This document shows, in pieces, positions 15,960-25,566 of a DNA stretch of 33,631 nucleotides. The stretch's first letter is position 1. Every line of letters begins with the position of its first letter. This stretch comes from Akkermansia muciniphila. GTDB lineage: Bacteria; Verrucomicrobiota; Verrucomicrobiia; Methylacidiphilales; CAMAQI01. The position numbers and the translations under genes were made by a program. Location: contig CAMCYL010000023.1 in NCBI GenBank assembly GCA_945883905.1, positions 1 through 33,631 of the forward strand. The letters run 5' to 3'. The notes under the pieces are model-generated. The model had not been told where the DNA came from. It was given only the letters and a program-made list of their open reading frames with translations, and made no database searches.

Positions 15960-16194
15960 GAAGACAAGTTCCGTATTTCAACATGGGGGATCGCAAGCGG
16001 TTCGTATGCCGAAGGAGTTTCGGTTTTCTTGCAGTCGTGTAGAGATACGGAAAACGGAGGAGGGGGTTTTATTAATCCCTCTTGCGGAGGAGGAGAGTCG
16101 AAAAAAGAGATTTATGCAACTCGCGGGTTCCTTAAAAGATTTTCCGATATTAGATCGCTCTCAAGCGGCAGATTCTAGGGATTTTTCATGGTAA
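15958..16194 (+). CDS. vapB: Antitoxin VapB
   Basis: The 78-aa protein begins MKTSSVFQHGGSQAVRMPKE, the AbrB/MazE-type swapped-hairpin DNA-binding fold of plasmid-type VapB antitoxins (xxxxNGxSQAVRLPKEFRF). The C-terminal half, around LKDFPILDRSQAADSRDFSW, would wrap the toxin. The open frame extends upstream to 15868. However, the conserved domain starts at the ATG at 15958, and the promoter and operator overlap the upstream part, so the shorter form is favoured. The stop overlaps the vapC start by 7 nt. Confidence 0.88.
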   Translation: MKTSSVFQHGGSQAVRMPKEFRFSCSRVEIRKTEEGVLLIPLAEEESRKKRFMQLAGSLKDFPILDRSQAADSRDFSW

Positions 16195-16595
16195 AAAGAG
16201 TTTTGCCGGATACGAATATTTGGTCCTATTGGTTACGAGGTCAGGATTTTTTGCTTCAGAGTCGAATGGAGAGGGCCTTTGATTCCTTACTCCTTTCTTC
16301 GGTTGTCTATTCGGAGCTTTGTTATGGGGCGACAAAGTCATCGAATCCGATGCATCTGAGAAAGATTCATTCCCTTGGTGAGATGATTCCGATCGTCGAT
16401 TATTTAAAGGCAGATGCTTTCATTTATGGAGAGGTCCGGTCAGATCTTGAGGGGCGGGGAGAGATTATTGGTCCGTATGACCTTCAAATTGCATCCCAAG
16501 CGTTACGACTCTCGGCGCTTTTGGTGACTCATAATCAAAACGAGTTTGCGAGAGTTTCTGGATTAAGGACAGAGGATTGGGTCTCCGTGATTTAG
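16188..16595 (+). CDS. vapC: Toxin VapC, PIN-domain ribonuclease
   Basis: The 135-aa protein is a PIN-domain endoribonuclease; characterised VapC toxins cut tRNA or rRNA and are neutralised by VapB. Key residues are visible: Asp8 in LPDTNIW, Glu43 in VVYSELCYGA, Asp98 in IGPYDLQIA, and the closing THNQNEF, in which Asn116 holds the place of the fourth acidic residue as in many VapCs. Length is complete and no lesion is seen, so the pair is probably functional. The start ATG overlaps the end of vapB, giving translational coupling. Confidence 0.92.
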   Translation: MVKRVLPDTNIWSYWLRGQDFLLQSRMERAFDSLLLSSVVYSELCYGATKSSNPMHLRKIHSLGEMIPIVDYLKADAFIYGEVRSDLEGRGEIIGPYDLQIASQALRLSALLVTHNQNEFARVSGLRTEDWVSVI

Positions 16596-16607
16596 CTGAT
16601 TTTATGA

Positions 16608-16636
16608 GAGACAAGATCAAAAAGGCACGCTAGGTT
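16608..16636 (+). promoter_or_regulatory. Putative secA promoter
   Basis: GAGACA (16608-16613), a 17-nt spacer and TAGGTT (16631-16636) end eight bases before the ATG; there is no Shine-Dalgarno. Confidence 0.4.
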
Positions 16637-16644
16637 TCGCCCCT

Positions 16645-19614
16645 ATGTTTCAGTGGATTCTTAAAAAATTTCTCGGCACGAAAAATCAACGTGAAGTCAC
16701 CAAGCTACTTCCGATTGTTCAAAAGATCAATCAGATCGAGGAGGGGTATCGCGCGCTCTCTGAGGCTGAATTGATCGCAAAAACGGAGGAGTTTAAAGGA
16801 CGACTCGAGAAGGGGGAGACGTTAGATCAAATTCTTCCGGAGGCTTTTGCGACGGTCAAAAATGCTTGTCGCCGTTTTACGGAATCTCGAAAGACCTTTA
16901 AAGTTCGCGGACAAGAGATGGTTTGGGAGATGCTTCCGTATGATGTGCAGATGATCGGGGGAATGGTGCTTCATTCTGGACGAATTTCGGAGATGGCGAC
17001 TGGAGAGGGAAAGACCTTGGTCGCGACCTTTCCGGCTTATCTGAATGCTTTGGCTGGAAAAGGGGTTCATATCGTAACAGTGAACGACTATCTTGCCAGT
17101 CGTGATAGTGAGTGGGTGGGGGCAGTTTTTCGTTTTCTCGGTTTGACCGTCGGCTGTGTTCAGCACGATATGAGTCCATCGCAGCGTCGTGAGCAATATG
17201 CGTGTGATATTACTTATGGAACGAATAGTGAATTTGGATTTGATTACCTTCGTGACAATGGAATGGCCACTCGGAAAGAGGAGCAGGTTCAACGGGGTCA
17301 TGCCTATGCGATCATTGATGAGGTCGATAGTATTTTGATTGATGAGGCTCGTACTCCTTTGATTATTTCCGGTCCTGTCACTGTGAGTACCCATCAGTAC
17401 GATCGTTATCGTGCTCCGGTCGATAAATTAGTTCAGCAACAAAATATCGAATGTACTCGTTGGGCGATGGATGCCAAAAAGATGCAGGAGGAGAAAAAAG
17501 AGATCTCTGAGATTGGTCGTTTGTTATTTAAGATCAAACTGACCATGCCACGAAATAAGCAGTTAATGAAGCTAATGGAGGATGCGGAGCTCCTCCGTGC
17601 CGTTGAAGATGCGGAGTTGTCGATGTATAATGATCCGCGTCGATCGGATTTGTATAAGATCAAAGAGGAGGCTTATTTTACGATTGAGGAGAAATCGAGT
17701 GAAGTCGATATCAGTGAAAAGGGTCGTCAATTTTTGAATCCGACAAATCCGGATGCCTTTACTTTGCCGGATTTATTGACTCGTTATCATGAAATTGATG
17801 CGAATCAGGCGATGAGTATTGAGGAGCGGGAGAAATTAAAAGCGGAGGCTCAATCGGTCTATGAGGAGACGAGCCAACGGGTTCATAATATTACGCAATT
17901 ACTTCGGGCCTTTTGTTTATTTGAGAAAGATGTGCATTACGTCGTTCAGGAGAACAAGGTGATGATTGTGGATGAGTTTACAGGTCGGATGATGCCTGGG
18001 CGTCGCTGGAGCGATGGGCTTCATCAAGCGATTGAGGCGAAGGAAGGGGTTCATATTGATCGTGAGTCGCAAACCTTGGCGACGATTACGATTCAGAACT
18101 ATTTTCGTCTTTATACAAAACTTTCTGGGATGACCGGAACGGCGGAGACCGAGGCGAACGAGTTTCATGATATTTATAAAATCGATGTGATCGTGATTCC
18201 AACCCACAAGAATTGTGTTCGGATCGATGTGAATGACAGTATCTTTAAGACCCGTCGTTCGAAATTTAATGCGATTGTTAAACGGATTAAGGAGCGCAAT
18301 GAAAAGGGGCAGCCGATTCTTGTCGGAACGATTTCAGTGGAGACCTCTGAGCTTCTTTCACGGATGTTGAAACGGGAAAATATTATTCACAATGTTTTAA
18401 ATGCGAAGTATCACCAGCAAGAGGCCGAAATTGTGGCACGGGCTGGACAGAAATCAGCGGTGACGATTGCAACCAATATGGCCGGTCGTGGAACGGATAT
18501 TAAGCTTGGATCTGGGGTGCCGGAAGTGGGAGGACTGTATGTCATTGGAACCGAAAGACATGAATCTCGACGAATTGATCGTCAGCTTCGTGGACGATGC
18601 GCACGCCAAGGAGATCCTGGAGAGACGCAGTTTTTCATCTCTTTCGAAGATGATTTGATGAGGAACTTTGGGGATTCTCGTCGTTTAAGTAATTGGATGA
18701 CCAAGTTTGGAATGGAAGATGATGAAGAGTTAGAGCATCCTTGGCTTAACAAGGCGGTTGAATCGGCTCAAAAAAGAGTGGAACAACGCAACTACATGAT
18801 GCGTAAGCATACTTTGCAGTATGATGATGTCATGAATCAGCAACGAAACGTCGTTTACGGATTCCGTACCGATGTCTTGGAGACAGAAGATCCTCGTGAA
18901 TCGCTTTTTGAAATTGTCGAAGAGGTTATCCTTTTAAATGCCGAGCAACGTCTGAGTGGAAGTGATTCCGATCCCGATAGTTTCATGAATTGGGTGAACC
19001 TTCATTTCCCGATGGGCTGTCGGAAAGAGGACTTTGATTGGAATTTAACCTTTGAGGAGATTGCTTCCAAGGTTTTAACCAAGGTAAAAGAGGCCTATGA
19101 TCTCAAGGTAAAGTCGGAAAATCCAGATTTTATTCATCAAATGGAGCGTTCTTTGATTTTGACCTCGGTTGATAAACTTTGGCAGGAGCATCTTTTTGCG
19201 ATGGATGGATTACGCACCAGCGTGGGGCTTCGTGCCTATGGGCAAAAAGATCCGTTGATTGAGTATAAACAAGAGGCCTTTACCTTGTTCCAAGATTTAA
19301 TGGGATTAATTAAGTCGGATATTACGTCGAACTTGTTTAAGTCGAGCGCGGCGATCATGGAGATCCAAAAAATGTTGGCCTCGATCCCTCAAAAGTTGAT
19401 TTACGAATCGATCGATCAACCCCATAGCTCTGTGGGTTCGATCGAAGGGGAGGGAGTGAAGCAAGAGAAGCCACCGGTGGAGTTAACCCTCCCGATCCGT
19501 CGTCAGGGACCGAAACTAGGTCGTAACGACGCTTGTCCGGTGGATCCGACGAAGAAGTTTAAGAACTGTTGTGGGGCGAGTGGTGATAAGCATTGTACAA
19601 AAGTGGTTTTGTAG
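16645..19614 (+). CDS. secA: Preprotein translocase ATPase SecA
   Basis: SecA is the motor that pushes secretory proteins through SecYEG. The 989-aa protein has Walker A MATGEGKT (residues 117-124), DEVDSILIDEARTPLI, the helicase-like GMTGTAETEANEF, TNMAGRGTDIKLG, and ERHESRRIDRQLRGRCARQGD. Between about 265 and 360 the preprotein-crosslinking region holds a long charged insertion (KKMQEEKKEISEIGRLLFKI and MPRNKQLMKLMEDAELL). Similar insertions are known in Bacteroidetes-type SecA. The C-terminal SEC-C zinc motif is degenerate: CPVDPTKKFKNCC has Val in place of the second Cys. mnmA follows after 40 nt. Confidence 0.98.
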   Translation: MFQWILKKFLGTKNQREVTKLLPIVQKINQIEEGYRALSEAELIAKTEEFKGRLEKGETLDQILPEAFATVKNACRRFTESRKTFKVRGQEMVWEMLPYDVQMIGGMVLHSGRISEMATGEGKTLVATFPAYLNALAGKGVHIVTVNDYLASRDSEWVGAVFRFLGLTVGCVQHDMSPSQRREQYACDITYGTNSEFGFDYLRDNGMATRKEEQVQRGHAYAIIDEVDSILIDEARTPLIISGPVTVSTHQYDRYRAPVDKLVQQQNIECTRWAMDAKKMQEEKKEISEIGRLLFKIKLTMPRNKQLMKLMEDAELLRAVEDAELSMYNDPRRSDLYKIKEEAYFTIEEKSSEVDISEKGRQFLNPTNPDAFTLPDLLTRYHEIDANQAMSIEEREKLKAEAQSVYEETSQRVHNITQLLRAFCLFEKDVHYVVQENKVMIVDEFTGRMMPGRRWSDGLHQAIEAKEGVHIDRESQTLATITIQNYFRLYTKLSGMTGTAETEANEFHDIYKIDVIVIPTHKNCVRIDVNDSIFKTRRSKFNAIVKRIKERNEKGQPILVGTISVETSELLSRMLKRENIIHNVLNAKYHQQEAEIVARAGQKSAVTIATNMAGRGTDIKLGSGVPEVGGLYVIGTERHESRRIDRQLRGRCARQGDPGETQFFISFEDDLMRNFGDSRRLSNWMTKFGMEDDEELEHPWLNKAVESAQKRVEQRNYMMRKHTLQYDDVMNQQRNVVYGFRTDVLETEDPRESLFEIVEEVILLNAEQRLSGSDSDPDSFMNWVNLHFPMGCRKEDFDWNLTFEEIASKVLTKVKEAYDLKVKSENPDFIHQMERSLILTSVDKLWQEHLFAMDGLRTSVGLRAYGQKDPLIEYKQEAFTLFQDLMGLIKSDITSNLFKSSAAIMEIQKMLASIPQKLIYESIDQPHSSVGSIEGEGVKQEKPPVELTLPIRRQGPKLGRNDACPVDPTKKFKNCCGASGDKHCTKVVL

Positions 19615-19619
19615 GTTCA

Positions 19620-19647
19620 TTGCTTTTTTATAAAGAGTCGCTACGGT
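19620..19647 (+). promoter_or_regulatory. Putative mnmA promoter
   Basis: TTGCTT (19620-19625), a 16-nt spacer and TACGGT (19642-19647) end seven bases before the ATG. It would drive the whole mnmA-to-DUF255 run. Confidence 0.4.
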
Positions 19648-19654
19648 CGTTCGC

Positions 19655-20788
19655 ATGGATATTCTGGTTAAAAAAGAACATCGCGTCCTTTTAGGGATGA
19701 GTGGTGGGGTCGATTCAAGTGTTGCGGCATACCTTTTGAAGGAGCAGGGCTATACGGTGATTGGGGTGACGATGAAGGTCTGGCCCCAGGACTGTATGTC
19801 TCGTGCTGAGGATAAATGCTGTGGACCCCAGGCCGTGACCGATGCTCGTATGGTTGCGCATCAGATGGATATCCCTCATTATGTGATTGATGAGGCGGTT
19901 GCTTTTGAGAAGTTGGTGATCGATTATTTTACGGAGGAGTATCAAAACGGTCGGACTCCGAATCCTTGTGTGATGTGTAATGAGAAGTTGAAATTTGGAA
20001 AATTACAAGGGACCGCCAAATCATTGGGGGCGACCCATATCGCCACGGGGCATTATGCGATTATTGATCACACCGAGGGACATGCGAAGCTTCGACGAGC
20101 AGGGGATTTAAAGAAGGATCAGTCCTATTTTCTTTTTAGTTTAAAGCAGGAGCAGCTTCAGAAGTCATTAGCACCGATTGCATTGTTGAATAAACCGGAG
20201 GTTCGTAAGATCGCTGAAAAGCTTGGTCTGAAGGTTTATGATAAGGAGGATAGTCAGGAGATCTGTTTTGTTCCTGGAAATAACTACGCCGATTTTTTAA
20301 AATCTCACTTAGGAGAGCGGAATTTTAAGAAGGGGGGGATTTACTATAAAGATGGGACCTTTATGGGGGATCATCAAGGGATTGAGCTTTATACCGTCGG
20401 TCAGCGTAAGGGATTAGGGGGAGGTCATGGACGTCCTGTCTATGTGATTGATATTGATGCGGCGAATCAACGCGTTCTGGTGGGGGAGCAGTCCGATCTC
20501 GTACGGGGCGAATGTATGGTGAGTAATACGAATTGGCAGCAGCCCTTGGGAAGCGATCCGAAAGAGGTGATGGTGAAGATTCGTTACAATTGGCAGCCGA
20601 TTGAAGCGACCGTTTATCCGGAAGAGGGAAACCGGGCGAAGATTGTATTTAAAGATCCCCAGCATTCTGTCACTCCCGGACAGGCGGCAGTTTGTTATGA
20701 GGGGGATTTAGTGTTGGGTGGCGGGTGGATCGATCGATCGCCATTAATGATGGATATTCCGGAGGCTCAAGAGCCTGCGGTTGTATGA
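19655..20788 (+). CDS. mnmA: tRNA-specific 2-thiouridylase MnmA
   Basis: MnmA places the 2-thio group on the wobble uridine of tRNA-Lys, -Glu and -Gln, using ATP and sulfur relayed from a cysteine desulfurase. The 377-aa protein shows the PP-loop SGGVDSS (residues 16-22), NPCVMCN with catalytic Cys105, and EICFVPG with the second catalytic Cys204. YTVGQRKGLG and PGQAAVCY mark the C-terminal beta-barrel. Length is normal. Its stop overlaps the cutA start as ATGA, so the two are translationally coupled. Confidence 0.97.
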   Translation: MDILVKKEHRVLLGMSGGVDSSVAAYLLKEQGYTVIGVTMKVWPQDCMSRAEDKCCGPQAVTDARMVAHQMDIPHYVIDEAVAFEKLVIDYFTEEYQNGRTPNPCVMCNEKLKFGKLQGTAKSLGATHIATGHYAIIDHTEGHAKLRRAGDLKKDQSYFLFSLKQEQLQKSLAPIALLNKPEVRKIAEKLGLKVYDKEDSQEICFVPGNNYADFLKSHLGERNFKKGGIYYKDGTFMGDHQGIELYTVGQRKGLGGGHGRPVYVIDIDAANQRVLVGEQSDLVRGECMVSNTNWQQPLGSDPKEVMVKIRYNWQPIEATVYPEEGNRAKIVFKDPQHSVTPGQAAVCYEGDLVLGGGWIDRSPLMMDIPEAQEPAVV

Positions 20789-21105
20789 AGCCGTTATTGA
20801 TTCAAGTCACGATTGCAAAGGAACAGGAGGGGCGGGATCTCGCAAAACTTCTCGTTGAAAGGGGGCTTGCCGTCTGTGTTCAACAAATTTCTGGGGTCGA
20901 GTCCACATATCGTTGGCAGGGAAAAGTTTTTCAGGAAATGGAATATTTGCTTTTGATTAAATCGAGTGAGGAGAAGTGGGAGGAGATTCAGACCGTGATT
21001 CGTGCGAATCATTCGTATGAATGTCCTGAAATTGTTGCAATTTCTCCGTTGGAAGTTGAGAAAAACTATCTAAGCTGGTGGAATGAATCTCTAAGGATTC
21101 AATAA
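20785..21105 (+). CDS. cutA: CutA family divalent-cation tolerance protein
   Basis: The 106-aa protein has the CutA core: IQVTIAKEQEGRDLAKLLVE, LAVCVQQISGVESTYRWQGK, EEYLLLIKS-like beta strands, and NHSYECPEIVAISPLE. CutA forms very stable trimers. The name comes from copper tolerance in E. coli, but the true role is unclear in most bacteria. ATG 20785 is used because it begins the conserved strand and overlaps the mnmA stop; the frame stays open upstream inside mnmA without CutA similarity. The following gene begins 9 nt downstream. Confidence 0.93.
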   Translation: MKPLLIQVTIAKEQEGRDLAKLLVERGLAVCVQQISGVESTYRWQGKVFQEMEYLLLIKSSEEKWEEIQTVIRANHSYECPEIVAISPLEVEKNYLSWWNESLRIQ

Positions 21106-21114
21106 GGTAAATGT

Positions 21115-22437
21115 ATGTGGTTGTTTGAATTTAGTTGGCAAATTGGAGTCATTTTACTCCTTGTGATCGCAAACGGTTTCTTCGTTGCTGCGGAGTTTGC
21201 GCTTGTCAAGATTCGAGCGACTCAGCTAAAGCCGCTGGCGCGACAAGGAAGCTGGCGAGCGAAGCTTTCATTGAAGCTTGTTTCGAGTTTAGATTCTTAT
21301 TTATCGATGACTCAATTGGGGATTACACTCACGAGTCTTGGGCTTGGGTGGGTCGGAGAGCCTTATCTTGCGGTTTGGATCGAGAAAGTCTTTGAATCGA
21401 TCGGTTTTGTCTACGCATTTGATTTAAAGTTCATCTCTTTTGCAATTGGTTTCGGGATCATTAGCTTTCTCCATATCGTTTTGGGGGAGTTAGCACCAAA
21501 GTCGATTGCGATTCAACATCCTCGAGTGACGACCCTTTGGATTGCTCCTTTACTCGTCGGATTTTACTATGTTTTTTTACCGGCGATCTGGGTTTTGAAT
21601 GGCTCGGCCAATTTATTTTTAAAACTGATTGGGGTCCCTCCTGCTTCGGAGAAAGATCACGGGTATAGTCATGAGGAGTTAGGGGATTTACTTTTGCATG
21701 CGGGGCACTCTCACTCGGGAGATATCACGGTGAATCGTATTCTGGTAAAAGCCCTTCAGTTGAAAGAAACAACGGCGCAACAGATTATGATTCCGCAAGA
21801 GTCGGTCGTTTCCCTCTGGAAGGATAAACCGATTGAGGAGAATCTCACGATTGCGCAAAAATGTGGGTATAGTCGTATGCCTGTTTGCGGAGATTCAGCA
21901 GAAAGTGTGGTTGGGGTTGTTCTTGTGAAAGAACTTTTATGGCAGTATCAGGCGTTGGGGAGGCAGGCGGATCTAATCTCAATTATGCGTCCTCCGTTAA
22001 CTTTTTTTCTTCAAACGAAGCTTCCGGTGATGCTAGAGCTTTTTCGACGTTCACGAAATCATTTAGCGGTTGTCGTTGACCGAGAGGATCGAATGATGGG
22101 AATCGTCAGTTTTGAGGATGTTCTTGAGGAGTTAGTGGGGGATATTCGAGATGAAATGGATATCGAGAAGGGGCCCTATTTTGATAAAACGGATCATAGC
22201 CTTTTAGTGGATTCCAAGATTCCTCTTCGAGATGTGGCGTTGGAGATGGCATGGAATCAAATTCTTCCGACACAAACGACGGATACCGTTGAACAATGGT
22301 GTCAGAAGTATTGGGGTTATCATGCTCCCTTGGGAAGAACCTTTGAATTTCAAGGTTTGAAGATTACAGCAGATGATGTGACCCCTCGGGGAGTTCGGCG
22401 TGTTCGTTTTGAGAAAGTAAATCCTCAACCCGTATAA
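21115..22437 (+). CDS. HlyC/CorC family transporter-like protein (DUF21-CBS-CorC)
   Basis: The 440-aa inner-membrane protein starts with a DUF21/CNNM domain (about residues 5-185) with several hydrophobic helices, VIANGFFVAAEFALVKIRAT and SMTQLGITLTSLGLGWVGEP. A pair of CBS domains follows (about 205-330; IMIPQESVVSLW, CGYSRMPVCGDS, VVDREDRMMGIVSFEDVLEE). The last hundred residues are the CorC_HlyC domain (DVTPRGVRRVRFEKV). Relatives are linked to magnesium and cobalt efflux; the old hemolysin label is misleading. AAGG lies seven bases before the ATG. It sits inside the mnmA-cutA-gppA run with 9-nt and 2-nt gaps. Confidence 0.92.
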   Translation: MWLFEFSWQIGVILLLVIANGFFVAAEFALVKIRATQLKPLARQGSWRAKLSLKLVSSLDSYLSMTQLGITLTSLGLGWVGEPYLAVWIEKVFESIGFVYAFDLKFISFAIGFGIISFLHIVLGELAPKSIAIQHPRVTTLWIAPLLVGFYYVFLPAIWVLNGSANLFLKLIGVPPASEKDHGYSHEELGDLLLHAGHSHSGDITVNRILVKALQLKETTAQQIMIPQESVVSLWKDKPIEENLTIAQKCGYSRMPVCGDSAESVVGVVLVKELLWQYQALGRQADLISIMRPPLTFFLQTKLPVMLELFRRSRNHLAVVVDREDRMMGIVSFEDVLEELVGDIRDEMDIEKGPYFDKTDHSLLVDSKIPLRDVALEMAWNQILPTQTTDTVEQWCQKYWGYHAPLGRTFEFQGLKITADDVTPRGVRRVRFEKVNPQPV

Positions 22438-22439
22438 CT

Positions 22440-23354
22440 ATGATTGTTTCTGTCATTGATATTGGAAGTAATTCAATAAAGTGGGTAGTTGCGGAAAGAA
22501 CCGTAAATTTTTTAAAAGTATTACGTGAGGAGAGTCATACCACACGGCTTGCGAGTGACTTAATTCATACCGGTTATTTGGCTGAGGAGGCGATTCAAAA
22601 AACAATGGAGGTATTTTCGAGAATCCAGATGGAGTCGTTAAATTATAAAATTGAACGAGCCACAGCGGTTGCAACCAGTGCGGTACGGGATTCTGAAAAT
22701 CGAAAAGATTTTTTAAAACGAGCGAAAAAAGTACTTGGGTATCCGGTTCAGGTTCTTTCGGGAAATGAGGAGGCTGAAATTATTTTTCAAGGGACCTCGG
22801 CCGATCCTTATTGGAATTCACGAGATCTTTTCGTGATTGATATTGGGGGGGGAAGTGCGGAATGGATACAGGGACTTCGAGGAAAAATTGAGAGACGGAT
22901 GAGTCTTCCCCTAGGGTGTGTCCGGATTCGAGAGCGATTCATCAAGGATTATCCGGTGGGAGTTAAAAAAATTGAAGAGATCTGTGGTCGACTTGAAGAG
23001 CAGCTTCTTCCGCTTCTAACGCAATATCAACTCAAGGATCGAACGCTTGTGGCGACGGGAGGAACGGCGACCTGTCTTTCGGCCATTTTACAAAAACTCA
23101 AAGAGTTTGATCCCGATAAGGTCGATCATTTTGAGCTTACGCATAAAAATTTAACCTCACTCCTGACTCGTTTTTCTAAGAAAAAACTCTCGGATTTGTT
23201 GAAGATCGAGGGACTCCCTAAAAAAAGAGCCGATTTAATTATTCCGGGGATGTGTGTTTTGAAGGTTAGTATGGATATTTTAGGGGCGAAGACTTTGAGG
23301 ACGAGTACGCGTGGGTTACGGTATGGAGTGATTGAACGTCTGGTTTTAAAATAG
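22440..23354 (+). CDS. Ppx/GppA family phosphatase
   Basis: The 304-aa protein has the actin-like ATPase fold of exopolyphosphatase and guanosine-pentaphosphatase. It shows VSVIDIGSNSIKWVVAE at the start, ATSAVRDSENRKDFL, SGNEEAEIIFQG, FVIDIGGGSAEWI and GTATCLSA. It lacks the extra C-terminal domains of long Ppx, so it is the short form. It should cut polyphosphate or pppGpp, linking it to the stringent response, but the substrate cannot be decided from sequence alone. It starts two bases after the preceding stop and is followed by the next gene after 9 nt. Confidence 0.92.
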   Translation: MIVSVIDIGSNSIKWVVAERTVNFLKVLREESHTTRLASDLIHTGYLAEEAIQKTMEVFSRIQMESLNYKIERATAVATSAVRDSENRKDFLKRAKKVLGYPVQVLSGNEEAEIIFQGTSADPYWNSRDLFVIDIGGGSAEWIQGLRGKIERRMSLPLGCVRIRERFIKDYPVGVKKIEEICGRLEEQLLPLLTQYQLKDRTLVATGGTATCLSAILQKLKEFDPDKVDHFELTHKNLTSLLTRFSKKKLSDLLKIEGLPKKRADLIIPGMCVLKVSMDILGAKTLRTSTRGLRYGVIERLVLK

Positions 23355-23363
23355 ATCTCATTT

Positions 23364-25478
23364 ATGTTAAATCGACTTGCCTTTGAAAAAAGCCCTTACC
23401 TTCTTCAGCATAAAGAGAATCCGGTGGATTGGCGCCCGTGGGGAAAGGAGGCCTTTGAAGAGGCCAAAAAACAAGATAAGCCGATCTTTTTGTCGATTGG
23501 CTACTCCACTTGTCATTGGTGTCATGTCATGGCTCATGAATCCTTTGAGAATCAGGCGATCGCCGATATTTTAAATAGTTATTTTATTCCGGTGAAAGTG
23601 GATCGTGAGGAAAGGCCAGATGTTGATCATGTGTACATGACCTATGTTCAATCAACCACGGGACATGGGGGTTGGCCGATGAGTGTTTGGCTCTCTCCGG
23701 AGTTAAAGCCGATTTATGGAGGGACTTACTTTCCTCCTGAGGATCGTTGGGGGCGAATTGGGTTTTCGAATTTATTAGTTAAAATCGATCAGCTTTGGAA
23801 AACAAAAAAAGGGGAGTTGATTGCTCAGAGCGAAGAGGTCTTTCACCAAATTCAACATTATGCCGCTTCCCCTGCATTTCAGGAGGGAGTTCCTTCCCCC
23901 TCGGCCTTTGAGAGGGCGACCTCCTATTTTATCAAAGCCTTTGATGCGGTGGAGGGAGGGTTTTCTGATTCGCCCAAATTTCCGCGTCCGGTTTGTATTC
24001 AATATCTTTCGAGAATGGCGTATCGACTTCGTTCCGGAAGTGTCGAGAAGAAGAGAATTGAAGAGATGATCGATCTCACTTTACGCAAAATGGCAAGGGG
24101 AGGAATGTTTGATCAAGTGGCAGGAGGATTTCATCGCTATAGCGTTGATTCGTTATGGCACATTCCGCATTTCGAAAAAATGTTGTATGATCAAGGACAA
24201 CTGGTCGTTTCCTATTTAGAGGCCTATCAACGCTCGAAAGAGCCTTTTTTTGCAGCTACTGCTCGTAGGACACTCGATTATGTTTGCCGAGAGATGCGGT
24301 CCTTTGAGGGCGGTTTTTATTCGGCGGAGGATGCGGATAGTCTCATTGAACATGGTAGTAAGGAGCACTCGGAGGGGGCCTTTTACGTTTGGACGCAAGA
24401 GGAACTGAAGGAAATTCTTCGGGGGGACTATTCCTTTGCAGCGTTTATTTATGGGATTTTGCCTCAAGGAAACGCTCCTGAGGGAAGTGATCCGCATCGA
24501 GAATTAATTGGCAAAAATACATTGAAAGTTTTTTATTCCGATCATGAGATTGCTGAACGTTTTGCTCTTTCGACTGAAGCGGTACTTGAAAAAAGAGAGC
24601 GAATTCAGAAAACTCTTTTAGAGGTTCGAGCTCGTCGTCCTCGTCCCCATTTGGATGATAAGATAATTACTGGATGGAATGGATTGATGATCTCTGCCTT
24701 TGCAAAAGGCTATGCCGTACTGGGGGATCGAGACTATCGCGATTGTGCGGAGAGAGCGGTGGCCTTTATTTTGAAGGAGTTGACAAACGAAAATGGGGAT
24801 TTGATGCGTTGTTATCGCGAGGGAGTGAGTCCCATTTCCGGTTTTTGTGAGGATTACGCGTATTTGATTCAAGGGCTATTAGATTTGTACGATGCGAGTT
24901 TAGAGGCGGCTTGGTTGGAGGTTGCGATTGCGTTGCAAGATCGACAAAATGAGCTTTTTTGGGACGATCACTCAGGAGGTTATTTTGGGGATACGGGGTT
25001 GGATCCGACGATTTTGATTCGGATGAAGAGCGATCATGATGGCGCAGAACCCTCCGCAAACTCGGTCTCTGCATTGAATTTAATTCGGATGGCAAGGGTC
25101 ACGCGCGATTCACAATTTCTTCAACGTGCTGAGAAGCTCTTTGGATGTTTCAAGGCAACGATTGAGCGTTCAGGGGGAGCGATGCCTTTGATGCTAGCGG
25201 CGTATGACGCCTTTCTCAATGATCCGATCGAGGTGATTTTGATTGATGAGGGCTCGAAGGAGGGGGATTTATGGATTCAGCGAGTGCATCAGTTTTATGC
25301 TCCTGATTTATCGTTTACTCAAGTGGGTTCGAAGGAGCTTTCCTCTGTTTTTCGATTAAGAGCTGACGATTTTCATCAGAAGCGTCAGGGAGTCGATGGG
25401 ATTGCTGCTTATATTTGCCAAAATCAGAGTTGTGGACCTGTGGTGACGAAGATCGATGAGATAAAATTAGACCGTTAA
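23364..25478 (+). CDS. Thioredoxin-domain protein, DUF255/YyaL (SSP411) family
   Basis: The 704-aa protein begins with the DUF255 thioredoxin-like domain: [18 protein letters not shown], then the redox motif CHWC (Cys50-Cys53) in [16 protein letters not shown], and [17 protein letters not shown]. The remaining 500 residues form an alpha/alpha-barrel like glycosidase or N-acylglucosamine epimerase folds ([54 protein letters not shown]). The family is very widespread, but its reaction is not established. Length is full. It is the last gene in the mnmA run. Confidence 0.93.
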   Translation: MLNRLAFEKSPYLLQHKENPVDWRPWGKEAFEEAKKQDKPIFLSIGYSTCHWCHVMAHESFENQAIADILNSYFIPVKVDREERPDVDHVYMTYVQSTTGHGGWPMSVWLSPELKPIYGGTYFPPEDRWGRIGFSNLLVKIDQLWKTKKGELIAQSEEVFHQIQHYAASPAFQEGVPSPSAFERATSYFIKAFDAVEGGFSDSPKFPRPVCIQYLSRMAYRLRSGSVEKKRIEEMIDLTLRKMARGGMFDQVAGGFHRYSVDSLWHIPHFEKMLYDQGQLVVSYLEAYQRSKEPFFAATARRTLDYVCREMRSFEGGFYSAEDADSLIEHGSKEHSEGAFYVWTQEELKEILRGDYSFAAFIYGILPQGNAPEGSDPHRELIGKNTLKVFYSDHEIAERFALSTEAVLEKRERIQKTLLEVRARRPRPHLDDKIITGWNGLMISAFAKGYAVLGDRDYRDCAERAVAFILKELTNENGDLMRCYREGVSPISGFCEDYAYLIQGLLDLYDASLEAAWLEVAIALQDRQNELFWDDHSGGYFGDTGLDPTILIRMKSDHDGAEPSANSVSALNLIRMARVTRDSQFLQRAEKLFGCFKATIERSGGAMPLMLAAYDAFLNDPIEVILIDEGSKEGDLWIQRVHQFYAPDLSFTQVGSKELSSVFRLRADDFHQKRQGVDGIAAYICQNQSCGPVVTKIDEIKLDR

Positions 25479-25526
25479 CACCGCTTTTGGTTTTGGAGCG
25501 TTGCCGAATTCAAAGACTATTTTCAC

Positions 25527-25555
25527 TTGGCGTTCGAGAGGATTAAGGGTATATT
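25527..25555 (+). promoter_or_regulatory. Putative promoter of the tad genes
   Basis: TTGGCG (25527-25532), a 17-nt spacer and TATATT (25550-25555) end eleven bases before the chosen cpaF ATG, predicting a leader of about four bases. The position argues against the upstream TTG start at 25501. Confidence 0.55.
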
Positions 25556-25566
25556 CATTTTGTCAT

